From Chaetoderma sp. LZ-2023a (taxonomy: Eukaryota > Mollusca > Caudofoveata > Chaetodermatida > Chaetodermatidae): a DNA stretch of 64,000 bases. Below are positions 34,380 through 45,265 of this stretch, piece after piece (position 1 is the stretch's first letter; each line of letters begins with the position of its first letter). The position numbers and the translations under genes were made by a program. The stretch is taken from positions 140,341,423 through 140,405,422 of the forward strand of contig CM067359.1 of the NCBI GenBank assembly GCA_034401795.1, read 5' to 3'. The notes under the pieces are model-generated. The model was not told the DNA's origin, did not search any database, and saw nothing but the letters and a program-made list of their open reading frames with translations.

Positions 34380-35286
34380 TATGTACATGATATTTGTTAC
34401 ACAAATAAAAACCAGTGCGTACATGTTCAAACGCACACATACACACGCACACACGCGCACATATTACATAAACGGTTTCTCACAAACGCTGTATATAAAT
34501 CACGATGACGCTGTCGTGACGTAGAAGATATTTATAACTGAGATGAATCTATCAAAAAGACTACTACAAAGACTAACATAAGATTTGGGCTTCAGGCTCG
34601 CCAGGTCAAGAGGTCATATGCAAATAATGCTTAAGACAGGAACCGACAATCTTGAGGCTAGCTACTTCCTCAAAATCCCCAGATCCGAATCCGGATATCT
34701 ACAATAGGTTCGCTCATCCGGGCATTTCGAGATCGGCCGCCATTAAAGTGCGGTGGGTGGGGGTTGGGAACTTACTACATGCTAAAAAGGACTGCCCACA
34801 GCAACGCATTGTTTACATTTTCTATCAAGCTGAAACCATAAAATCCAGTATCTGAGAATCTGTAAAAACTCTGCCCGGTATCAGAAAACTTCAAATCATG
34901 AGCGAATTTTGTAAGATAGTAAAGAAAATGCAATTAGGGTTTAACGACCCATAACTGGCGTTGCTCCCAGGGGGAAATATGATTGCGATGACGTCATCAC
35001 GATTCTATGAATTGCTCTGTAAAACATATTAGCGAAACCTAATCTACCCACACGTATGTCACCCTACTAGACCACCCCCACCCTCGAATTGACATTTTAA
35101 TTGTCTAATAACTTCTAATTTTCTCTAATAATATTTAACAAATATTCTTCAAAAAATCATCTGAGATAAGATTGACTGCATTGCACATTTTATTTTATGT
35201 TTATTATCAAAATAAGATCTATATGGCTGCTATTGAGAGTTAGTTGCCTTCATTTATATGAAAAATCAATACGTAAGAAAATTGAG
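34380..35286. other. no recognised gene
   Basis: AT-rich flank of the Tc1 element with a short CA/CG-rich patch (34436-34460). Open frames here lack family features. Confidence 0.45.
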
Positions 35287-35645
35287 GATTTCAGTTTATC
35301 CATCAATCATATGACGTCATAATTAACTACGCGACGTGTAGGACGAAGTCATAATGACGGAGCTAAGTTCGTCACGAACGCTTAATCGGTGACGGACTAA
35401 GCATTGTTGTACGAATTGTATGTCTTTTCTATTTAATAAGCATGTTGTTGAATATTTTGAAACTAATTTAACTGGGCGCTGTTGCTGTCATAGGCAGCAC
35501 AATATTCAACAGCTTACCTGTATAGTTTTCTGGAAATTGTTATTCAGAGTGTGCAGGTATCGATCGATCCCAACACGGGCAGGCAAAGCGTGGGTGGAGC
35601 TTAGCTAGAGATGGGCGGAGCATAGCTAAAATCGGATTCCTGCAT
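35287..35645 (-). mobile_element. MITE-A copy
   Basis: Starts TTCAGTTTATCCATCAATCA, ends AAAATCGGATTCCTGCATT (the GGATTCC end variant). One arm of the central hairpin is deleted. It lies about 90 bp beyond the GPCR stop codon, so it could fall in the 3' UTR. Confidence 0.8.
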
Positions 35646-35737
35646 TAATGTTCTTTCTGAGAGTACCCCCACTCCACACCTACCTTATTGGCAGTAAAGC
35701 TAATATCAATGAGATAGATGAACAACCATTCATTACT

Positions 35738-36772
35738 TCATTTGAAAGTGAAACATTTGCGCAGATCATAGAAAATTAATGCTCTGAGTTCAGCACGAAA
35801 CCGTCGCCTGCTGACACAATATAACAGAAAGTTCAAGCAATTATTTAAGTACATAAGCACTACGCATATCGATCCACATAACTGTATGTTGTTCATGTCG
35901 TCAGGATTTTCCTTAACTGAACCAATGATGTTGTTAACGGTACTAGGTGTCATCGTAGCGATAGCAACAGAATTAATAACAAGAAGCATGACAGTCATTT
36001 CTGCAGTTTGAGCAGCTCGTCTTTGCTGTGCTGTGAGATTCAGGGAACTGGCTATCTGGAGTTGCCGTTGGGTGTACACAACTTTAGAAATGATAGCGAT
36101 ATTACATACTAGCAATGCTATTATAGGAATACCTAAATATAAAGCTGTGTCAATCCATAGCCATGTATACTGAACGAACCCTGAATAACCATCTGCGAAA
36201 GAACCACATGGAAGGATATAGTCGCATGGGTCTGTAGAAGCTGGTGGGCCCTTAATTCCAAAAAGTAAATGCATATTAAGAATGACAGTAAATGTAAACA
36301 CAAGAGCTATAGCTGCATAACTAGTTTTATGATGGCAGATAATTTTCGCTTTCAATGGAAAACACACATTTATGAATCTTTCTATGGCTACAGCTACAAT
36401 AATCCAAACTGAAAAATATAACGATTCTGTGATGACAAAATACCGGATTATACAGAATACGGCTGATAATCGTGTCACATCTGTATCTTGAATCGCACAT
36501 AGCCATATAATAAACGGCCCTGACAAGAGCACTATGATGTCTGATATATTGAGCACCACAAGATATGGTGTCGTGGAAAAGTGTCGCATTTGTTTTCTGA
36601 CAAGTACCGCCACAGACAATACATTTCCACAGACACCAAATATCACGATAGCCGGCAACACATAGTTGTAGAGGAAGACATCTATTTGTAACACGGGTAG
36701 ATATGGAGATCTGCACGAACCATTAAAATCTGTTACAGATGTATTGATCGTTTCTGCTTCAAAATCGTCCAT
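35738..36772 (-). CDS. class A (rhodopsin-like) G-protein-coupled receptor, intronless
   Basis: 344 residues with seven hydrophobic helices. Landmarks: two N-glycosylation sequons (Asn10, Asn17); GN in TM1 (Asn50); LNISD in TM2 (Asp78); Cys107 at the top of TM3 for the disulfide to Cys183 or Cys189 in loop 2; ERF (131-133) where most family members have DRY; no CWxP in TM6; NFLLY (314-318) for NPxxY in TM7; a basic SRRRFR start of helix 8. The layout fits a peptide receptor of the FMRFamide/TRH-receptor-like type expanded in lophotrochozoans; the ligand cannot be deduced. An AT-rich TATATTA lies about 30 bp before the ATG (36772-36770). The frame is uninterrupted. A broken paralogue is at 48478-49290. 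Confidence 0.92.
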   Translation of the reverse strand: MDDFEAETINTSVTDFNGSCRSPYLPVLQIDVFLYNYVLPAIVIFGVCGNVLSVAVLVRKQMRHFSTTPYLVVLNISDIIVLLSGPFIIWLCAIQDTDVTRLSAVFCIIRYFVITESLYFSVWIIVAVAIERFINVCFPLKAKIICHHKTSYAAIALVFTFTVILNMHLLFGIKGPPASTDPCDYILPCGSFADGYSGFVQYTWLWIDTALYLGIPIIALLVCNIAIISKVVYTQRQLQIASSLNLTAQQRRAAQTAEMTVMLLVINSVAIATMTPSTVNNIIGSVKENPDDMNNIQLCGSICVVLMYLNNCLNFLLYCVSRRRFRAELRALIFYDLRKCFTFK

Positions 36773-36892
36773 GCTATTTGAGAAAAGTTAGCTATGCTAA
36801 TATATAATGACGAATTGTTCACTATATTCGATGAATGACTTGAACAATATGCACATATTATACAATTATCTTTTTGGCACTACTAAATTCAT

Positions 36893-37308
36893 GAATCGAT
36901 TTCCTCAGTCAATCATATGACGTCATAATCAACTAAGTGACGTGTTGAATTACGTCATAAGCATTGCGTCATGTATGACTCGATTTAGTCCGTCTTAAAC
37001 GCTTAATAGACGACCAGGTTGTATGAATTGTATGCTTTTACTATTTAATAAACATATGCCGCTGAATATTCTGAAACTAATTTGACTGGGTGCTGTTGCT
37101 GCCATAGGTAGCAACAGTACCTGTTGCTATCGCAACAACATCTGTTGCTGTCATAGGCAGCAACTGCACCCAGTCAAATTAGTTTCAAAATATTCAACAG
37201 CTTACCTGTATAGTGTTCTGGAAATTGATAGTCAGGGAGTTCAGGGATCAATCGATCCCAACACGGACGCATCGTGGGCGGGGCATAGCTAAAACTGGAA
37301 AGGGCCAC
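36893..37308 (-). mobile_element. MITE-A with the expanded hairpin
   Basis: From TTTCCTCAGTCAATCATATG to AACTGGAAAGGGCCAC. The centre carries the same extra segment as 30071-30490, in reverse, so both belong to one subfamily. Confidence 0.85.
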
Positions 37309-37488
37309 TCTCATGCTGCTTAACACAATAGAGCAAAATTTCCAAAAGTTAGCGAACTCAGATTTTAAATCAGAAACTCGGATCATGGTAAAAGATTATT
37401 CCGTACTCTAAAACATTACACACATGTATTTATTGAAATCACTTCATATAATAAGACTGTAATAACTAACGATGGTTTACAGAAACAC

Positions 37489-37682
37489 CATCGTACTAAC
37501 ATACGTTCACTCACATCGCTCCGCTGTTTGTCGCCTTACTTGCAGACCTTCGATCTCTTGCTAAGCGAAGTAACATTCCGCTGGTGGGCTGGAGGGTAGC
37601 CAATCAGGTCATCATTTATTTCTTATCGAGTGTTTTCATTGGCTGTGAATCCGGAGGGTGAGAGAGCGCAATAGGACGATGC
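37489..37682. mobile_element. MITE-D copy (CATCGTACTA ends)
   Basis: Left CATCGTACTAACATACG, right TAGGACGATG. Flanks AGAAACAC and GGAAACAC suggest an 8-bp target duplication (hAT-like). A shorter relative is at 50727-50812. Confidence 0.6.
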
Positions 37683-38012
37683 GGAAACACATCCTAGATT
37701 TGTTGACGCATATTAGAAATGTAATATAATAATAGATTTAAATGTCTTCAGCAAAGAAATAGTCAATAAATAGCTTTGAATAAAATGTTAGAGGAACCCT
37801 ATGATAATATCCTGCCATAACTTATCACGCTCTAAGTTATTTTATTCTCGGTTACAGTCGGAAGTTATGAACATTTTGTTCAAATAATTCTCCATTACGC
37901 CAACGTGTTCAGTAAATACATAAAAGCAGAAAACATCCTAACGATCTATTGATGATAATATATTGACACTTTAATGACTAAATTTGATCAAAAAATTAAA
38001 ATATTTACTTAT

Positions 38013-38160
38013 TGAATGTCAATTTACAGTCCAAGAGAAAACTATTTTTGAAAATTTACCACTGGAATGACTGGCTCGGTTATCGAGCCAGTCATTCCAG
38101 TGGTAAATTTTCAAAAATAGTCTTATCTTGGCCTTTAAATTGGCATTCCCCAAGACCACA
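38013..38160. mobile_element. MITE-B core
   Basis: Very well-kept palindrome: ACCACTGGAATGACTGGCTC meets GAGCCAGTCATTCCAGTGGT at 38058-38105. The outer ends are missing. Confidence 0.75.
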
Positions 38161-38198
38161 ACGGAAGACGGGGGTTGGCCGACTTCGTCGGGAACAAG

Positions 38199-38543
38199 TT
38201 AAAGGTACGTATTCACTCCAAGATCCTTGAAAATAAAAGTGCTAAAATTTTATCCTCTTAGAGTTTAAATTGTATACGTCAATGTAATGAAACGAAATAA
38301 ATCTTAACAGATAATATTTCACTCCACATAAATTAATATAATTTAGTAAGTTATAAAACTGAATTAGAGACCCTAATTCAAATTCACAACTAAAGAAATT
38401 ATTTTAATTTATACGGAAGGAAATCATCATATGTTAATATTTATTTCGTTTTATTACATCTGGGCACACAGTTTAAGCCTCTAAAAGTATACAATTCTAA
38501 TTAGTTCATTTTGAAGCATTTTGGTGTGAATATGCACCTTTAA
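38199..38543. mobile_element. MITE-C copy
   Basis: TTAAAGGTACGTATTCACTC at the left, GTGTGAATATGCACCTTTAA at the right, TTAA at both ends. Internally AATGAAACGAAATAAATCTT pairs with ATTTATTTCGTTTTATT. Confidence 0.78.
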
Positions 38544-38550
38544 AAAATAT

Positions 38551-38695
38551 TTATTTAAACGCAAAGAAAATCATCTGGTGTTAAGATTTATTTAGTTTCA
38601 TCACATATAGACACACAATCTAAGCCTTTGAAAGTATACAATCGTAACTATTTTACTTTCACGCATTCTGGTGTTAATATGTACCTTTAAGAATT
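38551..38695. mobile_element. MITE-C right half, tandem to the full copy
   Basis: Repeats the right half of the preceding copy (AAGATTTATTTAGTTTCATC ... GTTAATATGTACCTTTAAG), giving a one-and-a-half-unit array. Confidence 0.65.
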
Positions 38696-38755
38696 ATTGT
38701 CATTTTCAACATAGGTGCAATGTTGTGAAATAAAAACAAAGATCAAAGTATTGAT

Positions 38756-39086
38756 CAATGGACATTTCTAGTTTTAGCTATGCCCCGCCCACCACTGGCT
38801 AAACTCCAGCCACACCTCGCCGTGTTGGGATTGATTGATCCCTGAATGCACTGACTATCAATTTCCTGAACACTATACAGTTAAGCTGTTGAATGTTTTG
38901 CAACTAATTTGACTGGGTGCTGTTGCTGCCCAGTCAAATTAGTTTCAAAGTATTCAACATGATATTTATTAAAAAGTGAAGACACGATTTGTACAACGAC
39001 GCATAGTTCGTATTGAACTATGCGTTCGTGACGTACTTGTCTACGTCATTCATGACGTTAATATGACGCCATTGATTGCGATGGCA
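38756..39086 (+). mobile_element. MITE-A with a collapsed hairpin
   Basis: Starts AATGGACATTTCTAGTTTTA. One arm-loop of the centre is shortened to GTTGCTGCCCAGTCAAATTA. The right end has lost its terminal repeat and meets unique sequence at about 39086. Confidence 0.75.
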
Positions 39087-39088
39087 TT

Positions 39089-39199
39089 CTATACATAGAT
39101 ATCCATAGATTGGACACTGCGCATGTCAGCATCTGTTGGAAACGTGATAGTTGTGTGGGAATCATCCTGTTGGACAGTTACGTTTTCGCTAGAATCCAA
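39089..39199 (-). CDS. possible terminal exon of an unidentified gene
   Basis: After an acceptor-like GAAGACACTCAG the minus strand reads 36 polar codons (LDSSENVTVQQDDSHTTITF ... MDIYV) to a stop at 39091-39089. The composition looks like a membrane-protein C-terminal tail. The frame is also open upstream of the AG for about 13 codons, and no partner exon was identified. I do not recognise the family; it may be chance. Confidence 0.2.
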   Translation of the reverse strand: MDSSENVTVQQDDSHTTITFPTDADMRSVQSMDIYV

Positions 39200-39331
39200 C
39201 TGAGTGTCTTCAAGAGGTAATAATTCATAATATACACATCTAAACGATTAGCTGTTTATTTATCACAACAGAGGAGATGCGAATTAGTAGGAAAATAGTT
39301 AAAGTTAAGAAATTTCAGGTACATACAAACT

Positions 39332-39401
39332 TCTACAGCGCCTAATAGAGACACGTAATGTGTTTCTCTACAGCGCCTAATAGAGACGCGTAATGTGTTT
39401 C
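39332..39401 (+). repeat. 35-bp tandem duplication
   Basis: TCTACAGCGCCTAATAGAGA... occurs twice in a row with one difference (ACACG/ACGCG). Confidence 0.9.
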
Positions 39402-39868
39402 CGTGATAGACTGAAATGACACAAATCGCACTCTAACAACCCTTGAGAAGGAGAAGTTATGCATTTCATCCCATTTAGCTTAGAGTATAAACCATCACCT
39501 ACTTAATTAGCATCTGTGACATTAGATTATGCCAATTTTCTCTGTAACGGACCAGGCTAAGAAATGCATTTTTTCTTAAATTTATTGTCACATCAATCAA
39601 AATGTCCTATTTCTATATATTAATATTTTATTCATGTGTTCAAAGTAATATGGATACAAAGGCCATTCTTTTAAGAACAAAATATGGCTATGCCTATTAA
39701 AAATAAAAGCTGCATGTCCAGAAATGTCATTTATAACAATGCACTAGACTATTCCAAGCATGTACTCAGAAGTCATTGCATTCTATAAATGAGAGGAATA
39801 TAATGCTATCTCATTCTCAGGACATGTTTGGACTAACCTGATAAGCACCAAACAATGCATGAAATATA

Positions 39869-40080
39869 TTAACCCTTTAATGATCAAATTAACTGACATT
39901 TTAAGTGAACTTGAGGAATGTTCTTTTGAAAGTCAAAAGTCTATGTTTTTAAAATTGGATGACTTGCTTGATAACCGTGGCCGTCATTCCAGTGGTAAAA
40001 TTTAAGAAAATAGCCTCTTGGTCTGCAAATGGACATTGTCCCAGGACATTCTTAGCTTTTCTTGGACATTAAAGTGTTAA
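39869..40080. mobile_element. MITE-B copy, diverged
   Basis: TTAACCCTTTAATGATC at the left and AAAGTGTTAA at the right. The palindrome is eroded (ACTTGCTTGATAACCGTGGC). Confidence 0.65.
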
Positions 40081-40440
40081 TTATTCCAAGTTGTGTGGTT
40101 GAGATCCTTCGTACACACCACCTAGCTGCCTTGAAATTTACATTACTGCTATCTGGGTTGAAAACTGGACTATTATTGGGCCAAGAAATATTCAAATGTT
40201 ATGAAGAGCCAATTATACTTTCACAGGCATGAGCGATTGATCAAATAATGTAATATACAATACATCATTACCATCCATACACTTGAATGTGCAGTCGATG
40301 GTATACCAACGCGATCCCACATGTTCTGCACCTCGACTTAATGCAGAACCTAATGCAGACATCTCGCAATCTAAAATCGTATGAATAACCCACAAAGCAA
40401 ATTTGGTTTCAGAATTCCACCGGCTTCGCCATCCTAGTCA

Positions 40441-40459
40441 CCCCCCCCCCCCCCCCCCA
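40441..40459. repeat. poly-C run
   Basis: About 19 consecutive C followed by ACACACA. Confidence 0.95.
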
Positions 40460-40920
40460 CACACAGCTTGAGGTGGAGCATAATAAAAATGTTGTCTTAC
40501 GGTCTATGAGAATTTTGCTTTCACCCACACTTGGTGTGAGTATTTCATGACTAATATCTCGCATCTGTGTGTTTATATTTCAGAATCAGATATTCAGATC
40601 AATTAAAGGACATGGATGGTACCACGGTGCATTTCAACAGGACACTTGTCCTGCTGCATAATTTACAAACTCAACAGCCAGGACTTGAGCAGATGATCGC
40701 TTTGTCATACTTAGCATGCTTGAAGTGGAGTGCTTTAGATCTCTGTGAATGGACACTTTACCTGATTAGACCGCCCGACATACAACACTCTTTTTAGTAT
40801 TTGCTGTCTTGCACTAAGCAAATAAAATAGTTTTGAAACTATTAAGCGGGTTTTATATTTTATCATTTCGTGCACATCACTAAGTCGTGTAATATAAAAC
40901 ATTTGAATACTTAAATTCCA

Positions 40921-40921
<1 letters not shown>

Positions 40922-41001
<80 letters not shown>
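40922..41001. repeat. (TA)n microsatellite
   Basis: About 40 TA units. Confidence 0.98.
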
Positions 41002-41002
<1 letters not shown>

Positions 41003-41062
41003 CAAGACAATGGCACATGCAGTTTACCAATTAGCCCATGGAATCATAGTGGCTCAATTTCA

Positions 41063-41187
41063 TGATAGCTATGCAGAAAAGCTGTGGAATATTTTGAGAC
41101 CAATTCTACTGGATCCTGATGCTTATGGCAGTAACAGCTTCTAGTCAAATAAGCTGGAAAATATTCAACAGAATATTTATTAAATTG
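41063..41187 (+). mobile_element. MITE-A central fragment
   Basis: Only the hairpin core remains, with GTGGAATATTTTGAGACC and GGAAAATATTCAACAGAAT. Confidence 0.6.
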
Positions 41188-41248
41188 GAACTGATTTTTT
41201 ATCTAGATGCAATGTAGGTCATATTGTGTGATGGTGCATGTTAATACC

Positions 41249-41272
41249 CCCCCCCCCCCCCCCCACCCACCC
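41249..41272. repeat. poly-C run
   Basis: C-rich run with CACCCACCCC end. Confidence 0.9.
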
Positions 41273-41382
41273 CATGTTACTACACCTATGCGCAGGGTCA
41301 ATGTCTAGTTTTAGCAAAATCTCTCTATTGCCCATAGTTATTTCACCAGAAAATATCTTGACACATTTAGTTCAAATTTCAA

Positions 41383-41777
41383 TGGACCATTCTAGTTTTA
41401 ACTATTCTCCACGCATCTCTAGCTAAGCTCCACCCACACCACGCTTGTGTTGGGATCGATCGATCTCTGAACTCCCTGACTATCAATTTCCAGAAAAATA
41501 TGTAGGTAAGCTGCTGAATATTTTGAAATTAATTTGACTTGGTGCTGTTGCTGCCTATCGCAGCAAGAGCTCCCAGTCAAATTTGTCCCAAAATATTCAA
41601 CAGCATGTTTATTAAATAGCAACGACATACAGTTCGTACAACTTGTCAGATTATTAAGCATTACCAGACTATATCGATTCATTCATGACGTCATATTTAT
41701 GACATTAACCTACATGTCACTTAGTTGATTATGATATCATATTTATTCTGATGGAAGGATAAACTGGAAAGGTGAAT
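41383..41777 (+). mobile_element. MITE-A, near full length
   Basis: Starts AATGGACCATTCTAGTTTTA and ends AAACTGGAAAGGTGAATT, so both terminal repeats can be read. TGACGTCA near 41687. Confidence 0.85.
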
Positions 41778-41940
41778 TGGTATACGGATAAAAGTATCTG
41801 ACAAAACATCAGATGTATCAATCGTGTTTCAGCAAAATGGAGTTTCCAGATGTGAAATGAGTATGACACCCATTGTGGTTAATATTTTAAAGCTACATGT
41901 CTCCATTCAAATTATTTTAAAATATACAAGATAATATTCC

Positions 41941-42299
41941 TTAAAGGTGCATATTCACACAATTTTTTTTTAAATAAGTGTAAATTTAATAATTTTAAAG
42001 GCTTAAATTGTGTGACTAGATGTAACGAAACAAAATAAATCTCAGCATTCAATAATTTCATTACGTATAAATTAATATATTTTTTTAAGCTGTGAAATTG
42101 AATTAGCGACATGAGCCCCTAATGAGCCCCTAATTCAACTTAACAACCAAATTAAAAAAACAACTATATGGAATGAAATCATCATATGCTAAGATTTATT
42201 TCGGTTCATTACTTTGAGGTACACAATTTACTCCTTTAAAATTATTTGATTTAAACAATTTTATTTTAAAGCATTTTTTGTGTGAAGATGCATCTTTAA
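41941..42299. mobile_element. MITE-C copy
   Basis: TTAAAGGTGCATATTCACAC ... GTGTGAAGATGCATCTTTAA. A short GAGCCCCTAAT duplication lies at its centre (42111-42133). Confidence 0.8.
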
Positions 42300-43300
42300 G
42301 CTGTGAATAATTTGTAACTGATGGGCAAGGATAAAATAGTTGTGTTTTTATTCTGCTATGGCAGTCATTGACAGAGTAAAATTCTGAGATGGACTTCATA
42401 AATCTGTGTTGAGCTAAGAAATTTGTGCTTAATGGAAAAAATGTTCAGATTGTATTTGGAATCTGACTGGTTAATATGATCTGATGCCCTAGATGTCTTT
42501 TCTATGTAAGACTTTCTTAGCTGAAAAACTGATTTGAAATTCATCATTTGTGGCCGATTTTTGGCTCTGGATATGTTTAATAGCAATTATTTAACCATGG
42601 ATCAAGTGTTCAGGATCACAAGGCTATAGGTAGTCTGTGCCAGGTTATAATGTAGTAATTTGCTACATGCCATTTGAAATTCAATTGGATACATCTTGTG
42701 ACCACTGCAGATGCCGCCTTCATCTGACTTGACTATTAATCATATGCACGCTCGTTCTCTGGCGATTGCTCAAGATAGCTTTTTCACTGCTAACGGGAGT
42801 TAACTCTGCTTACGTCTGGAGCCTGTCGACGATCGTCTCCCTTGTGACATAATGGAAAAAGCTATCTCGACGTCGTCCTTATCTGTATATTATTACATTT
42901 TTGTAAAAAAAAGAACTATTTGAGGAATCCTAACGTCCATAGTACCAAGCGATGCAGCTAATCAGCAGCTATTTCCAGATACCCTAGTCGTTAAAATCGG
43001 CGCGCGGACACTGACGATATCAGCATCTATAGATTTACACCAGGAAAGTGTCCGTCAGCTATACCGCCCCTTTAACAATTACGACGTCATTCACCACTAG
43101 TCATATGGGAAAATACCACACAAATCTATGGGGAATGCCTAAAATATTGCGAGATGATATATTGTGACGTAAACGATGACGTCATTAGGTCAATGACGTC
43201 ATGTGACATCACAAAGGCGCTGTTGGTTAGCTGTTGGACGATTTTGTCACGCAATTTGTGCTTGTGTGGCCAATCCAGTTAGTATATAGATCAATGATTC
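42300..43300. other. no recognised gene
   Basis: AT-rich. A TGACGTCA-rich patch (43187-43202) recalls MITE-A but lacks its other boxes. Confidence 0.45.
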
Positions 43301-43358
43301 TATACGTCACGTAGTTGATTATGACGTCATATGATGGATGGATACAGTGGAAAGGTCG
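43301..43358 (+). mobile_element. MITE-A terminal fragment
   Basis: Only the last 58 bp: CACGTAGTTGATTATGACGT to GGAAAGGTCGA. Confidence 0.6.
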
Positions 43359-43689
43359 AATGCTGCATCCGCTAGAGCATTTAGAGTACTATCAAACATT
43401 ATATTATTTTTTATTATAGTGTAATCATTTTATTCAAACAATGCTTCATTATCTCAAAGTGCTTAGTAAACATTGCGCTCAAAGGCAGAACAATGGTTCC
43501 ATATTGGCGTTAGAGCTATACTGATGATACTAAACGATACTAAACCAGTGTCGTTTATTAGGCCTATAGCGCGATACTAACAGAAAGTATCGTCCGTCAT
43601 CGATACTGTAAAACACCTACTATAAAACAGCTACGGTAACTGATAAGCATATATTATGTACCGCTCGCCGCACGACCGATACGCCAATG

Positions 43690-44052
43690 CATGGATTCAC
43701 CTTTAGCCATCCGTCTATAACTAAGCTTTTCACTTGTTGGGATCGATCGATCGAATCCTGAACTCCTTGAATCCTAATTTTCCAGACAACAATACAGGCA
43801 AGCTGCTTTTGAAACTACTTTGACTGTGTGGTGTTTCTGCCTATGGCAGCAGCATCGCTCAGTCAAATTAGTTTCAAAATATTCAACAAAATGGTTATGA
43901 AATTGTAAAGACATACAACTGACGGATTTAAAAAAGTTTATGAACGACCTTGCTGTCTTATCCATTACGCATTTGATTGTGACGTCAGCCTACACCGGAC
44001 GTAATTGATTATGACGTCATATACTTGAGTGGCAGATTGAATTCATCAATTA
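43690..44052 (+). mobile_element. MITE-A, diverged copy
   Basis: TTGGGATCGATCGATCGAAT box, hairpin arms and two TGACGTCA sites (near 43980 and 44013). Its end, TTGAGTGGCAGATTGAATTC, matches what remains beside 14082. Confidence 0.7.
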
Positions 44053-44149
44053 GTACATTATCAAAGATATTCGTTCTTGTAAGTATCCCACAAAAATAAG
44101 CGCACAGCAGACCGAAAATCATCTGCAATCACAATGAATGAATAATGGA

Positions 44150-44428
44150 GGCATCAATTTCTAGCTATTCCCCGCTCATTTCTAAATAAGCTCCGCCCAA
44201 TTTTTATTACGTGTTCGAATCTATTTATGTAATTTTCATCCTGAATTTATAGAATACCAAATTCCACGTAATTTGACAGCTAAGCTGATGAATATTATGA
44301 TATTTACCAGAACGTGTATAAGATTATAAATTCTTCAAAGACACAATTCGTACACATTTTTTCAATATTTATGACCGACTTATACATAATAATGATTGCG
44401 ACGTTAGCTCCCTAGGACGTAATAGGCC
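44150..44428 (+). mobile_element. MITE-A, strongly diverged
   Basis: Recognisable by TCTAGCTATTCCCCGCTCAT, AAGCTCCGCCCA and CAATTCGTACACA. The hairpin has decayed. Confidence 0.5.
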
Positions 44429-44656
44429 TTTCCAGTTTATCCATCCATCATATGACGTCATAATCAATCAACTACATGAAGTGTAGTATGAGTCATAATC
44501 AATGACGTTATGAATAACGTAGATTAGTACGTCACGGACGCATTATTGGTGTCGGACTAAGCGTTGTTGTTCAAATTGTATGGCTTAACTATTTTATTAA
44601 GATGCAGTTGAATAGTTTGGAACTAATTTGACGGGACGCCGTTGCTGCCCTAGGCA
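44427..44656 (-). mobile_element. MITE-A, half copy
   Basis: Begins GGCCTTTCCAGTTTATCCAT and stops in the central hairpin. Head-to-head with the diverged copy before it. Confidence 0.7.
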
Positions 44657-44994
44657 CACTGTAGTTGTCATAATCTTTATCGCCCGTCTTCGTGCTCTGT
44701 AGAAGCGCCATCTTTATATCATTCGTGTTAATAGAATACCTTTTCCGTAAAACTACAAATCATCCTAGCTTAGAAATGTCCAGTAAGCATACAATTCAGA
44801 CTCTGAGAGTCACACCATACGAGGATGCCTTCAGTACCTTATTTATCTTTCTATGGAAGATCTTGAGAGCAATTGTAAAATTATTATATTAGACATTTAT
44901 CATCACATTACTAAGCTCTCATAATATTGATATATTAACCTTGTATCATGACTGACTGCATTAAGCTATTATTATCAACATGTATAGAATTCAC

Positions 44995-45236
44995 CATTCC
45001 CGTTTATCCATTCATCATATGACGTAATAATCAACTACGTGCCGTGTAGAATGACATAATAATGAACGACGTCATTGTGACGTCATGAATAATATAGATA
45101 AGTACGTCACGAACGCATATTTGAACCCGGACTATGCGTTGTTGTATGAATTGTATGTCTTTACTATTTAATAAATATATCCTGTTGAATATTTTGCAAC
45201 AAATTTGACTGGGCGCTGTTGCTAGGCAGCAATACC
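44995..45236 (-). mobile_element. MITE-A, half copy
   Basis: From CCCGTTTATCCATTCATCAT to the hairpin. Contains a small duplication around GACGTCATTGTGACGTCATG. Confidence 0.65.
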
Positions 45237-45265
45237 GGTTTATACATAATGATTCTGATAAAAGT

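Noticed and set aside
40278..40375. Exon-like minus-strand frame (DCEMSALGSALSRGAEHVGS type)
   Set aside because: AG and GT are present but the acceptor lacks a pyrimidine tract, no family is recognised and no partner exon was found.
40567..40797. 76-codon plus-strand frame after a TTTCAG
   Set aside because: The AG is acceptor-like but the peptide has no recognisable features and no upstream exon is evident.
44692..44892. 66-codon plus-strand frame with a hydrophobic end
   Set aside because: AT-rich, between two MITE fragments, with no family signature.
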